NCBI GenBank assembly: GCA_020086605.1
Contig: JACBWW010000004.1
Span: 46,488,320-46,552,319, forward strand
Source: Lanius collurio
Taxonomy: Eukaryota; Chordata; Aves; Passeriformes; Laniidae
Direction: 5' to 3'
DNA: 64,000 nt
Shown: piece by piece, positions 63,789 to 64,000 of the stretch
Position numbering within the stretch: the stretch's first letter is position 1
Layout of the letters: every line of letters begins with the position of its first letter
Translations under genes and position numbers: made by a program
Notes under the pieces: model-generated
Database searches by the model: none
What the model was told of the DNA's origin: nothing
Seen by the model: the letters and a program-made list of their open reading frames with translations, nothing else

Positions 63789-64000
63789 GTATGATGGGCC
63801 AGCTGGAATCGTCATGGAATGTACCTGAATAAAATCAGGGTCCCTGTCTGCCCTTTGGAGGCTCAGATTAAGATCTTGGGGAAGTAAATAAGACCTGAGA
63901 GCCCACATAATACCCATATGTTTTCTGTCTGACAGAGTATAAGCAAAACAATTCTCTCCTTGTTGAAAATATTGAGCACAGGTATGTTAATATCCTAGTG
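63789..64000 (+). other. NELL2 last intron, partial
   Basis: Begins with the donor GTATGATGG. The terminal coding exon is not within these 212 bases. Confidence 0.8.

Overview
This window is vertebrate nuclear DNA, most likely from a bird and probably a songbird. It is an AT-rich intronic landscape with four short, well-spliced coding exons. It also carries CR1 LINE fragments and several endogenous-retrovirus LTRs of a style I associate with passerines. The species call is inference from repeat style; nothing in the window names the organism.

Gene content: the only cellular gene I can support is the 3' part of NELL2 (chicken Nel), on the + strand. Four exons (47752-47892, 56633-56826, 61756-61932, 63564-63788) join in frame. 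They encode two calcium-binding EGF modules followed by cysteine-rich VWC modules of this secreted neural glycoprotein. The last short exon, after residue K of the 63564-63788 exon, lies beyond the window. The first 47.7 kb is intron (or whatever lies upstream) with no exon I can recognise.

Mobile DNA inside the introns: a truncated ERVL-like LTR (3475); a complete solo ERVL-like LTR with 5-bp target duplications (9478-10532); a shortened antisense relative (29013-29502); two solo LTRs of one ERVK-like family in opposite orientation, each with perfect 6-bp duplications and both ending TG...TA (13651-14345 and 44443-45092); CR1 pieces near 21990, 36540 and 60790; and a GC-rich block of unknown origin at 5555-6790.

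The standout is 39730-41966: a compact, two-LTR, minus-strand endogenous retrovirus with perfect 6-bp target duplications, a primer-binding-like site and a polypurine tract. Its interior holds a short Gag-matrix-like start followed by a CpG-rich segment and a recognisable Y-box cold-shock-domain coding sequence. This looks like a non-autonomous retrovirus that captured a host Y-box cDNA, in the manner of gag-onc transduction. A third LTR of the same family, shrunk to 96 bp by an internal deletion, sits at 51881-51976 in the next NELL2 intron with its own perfect target duplication.
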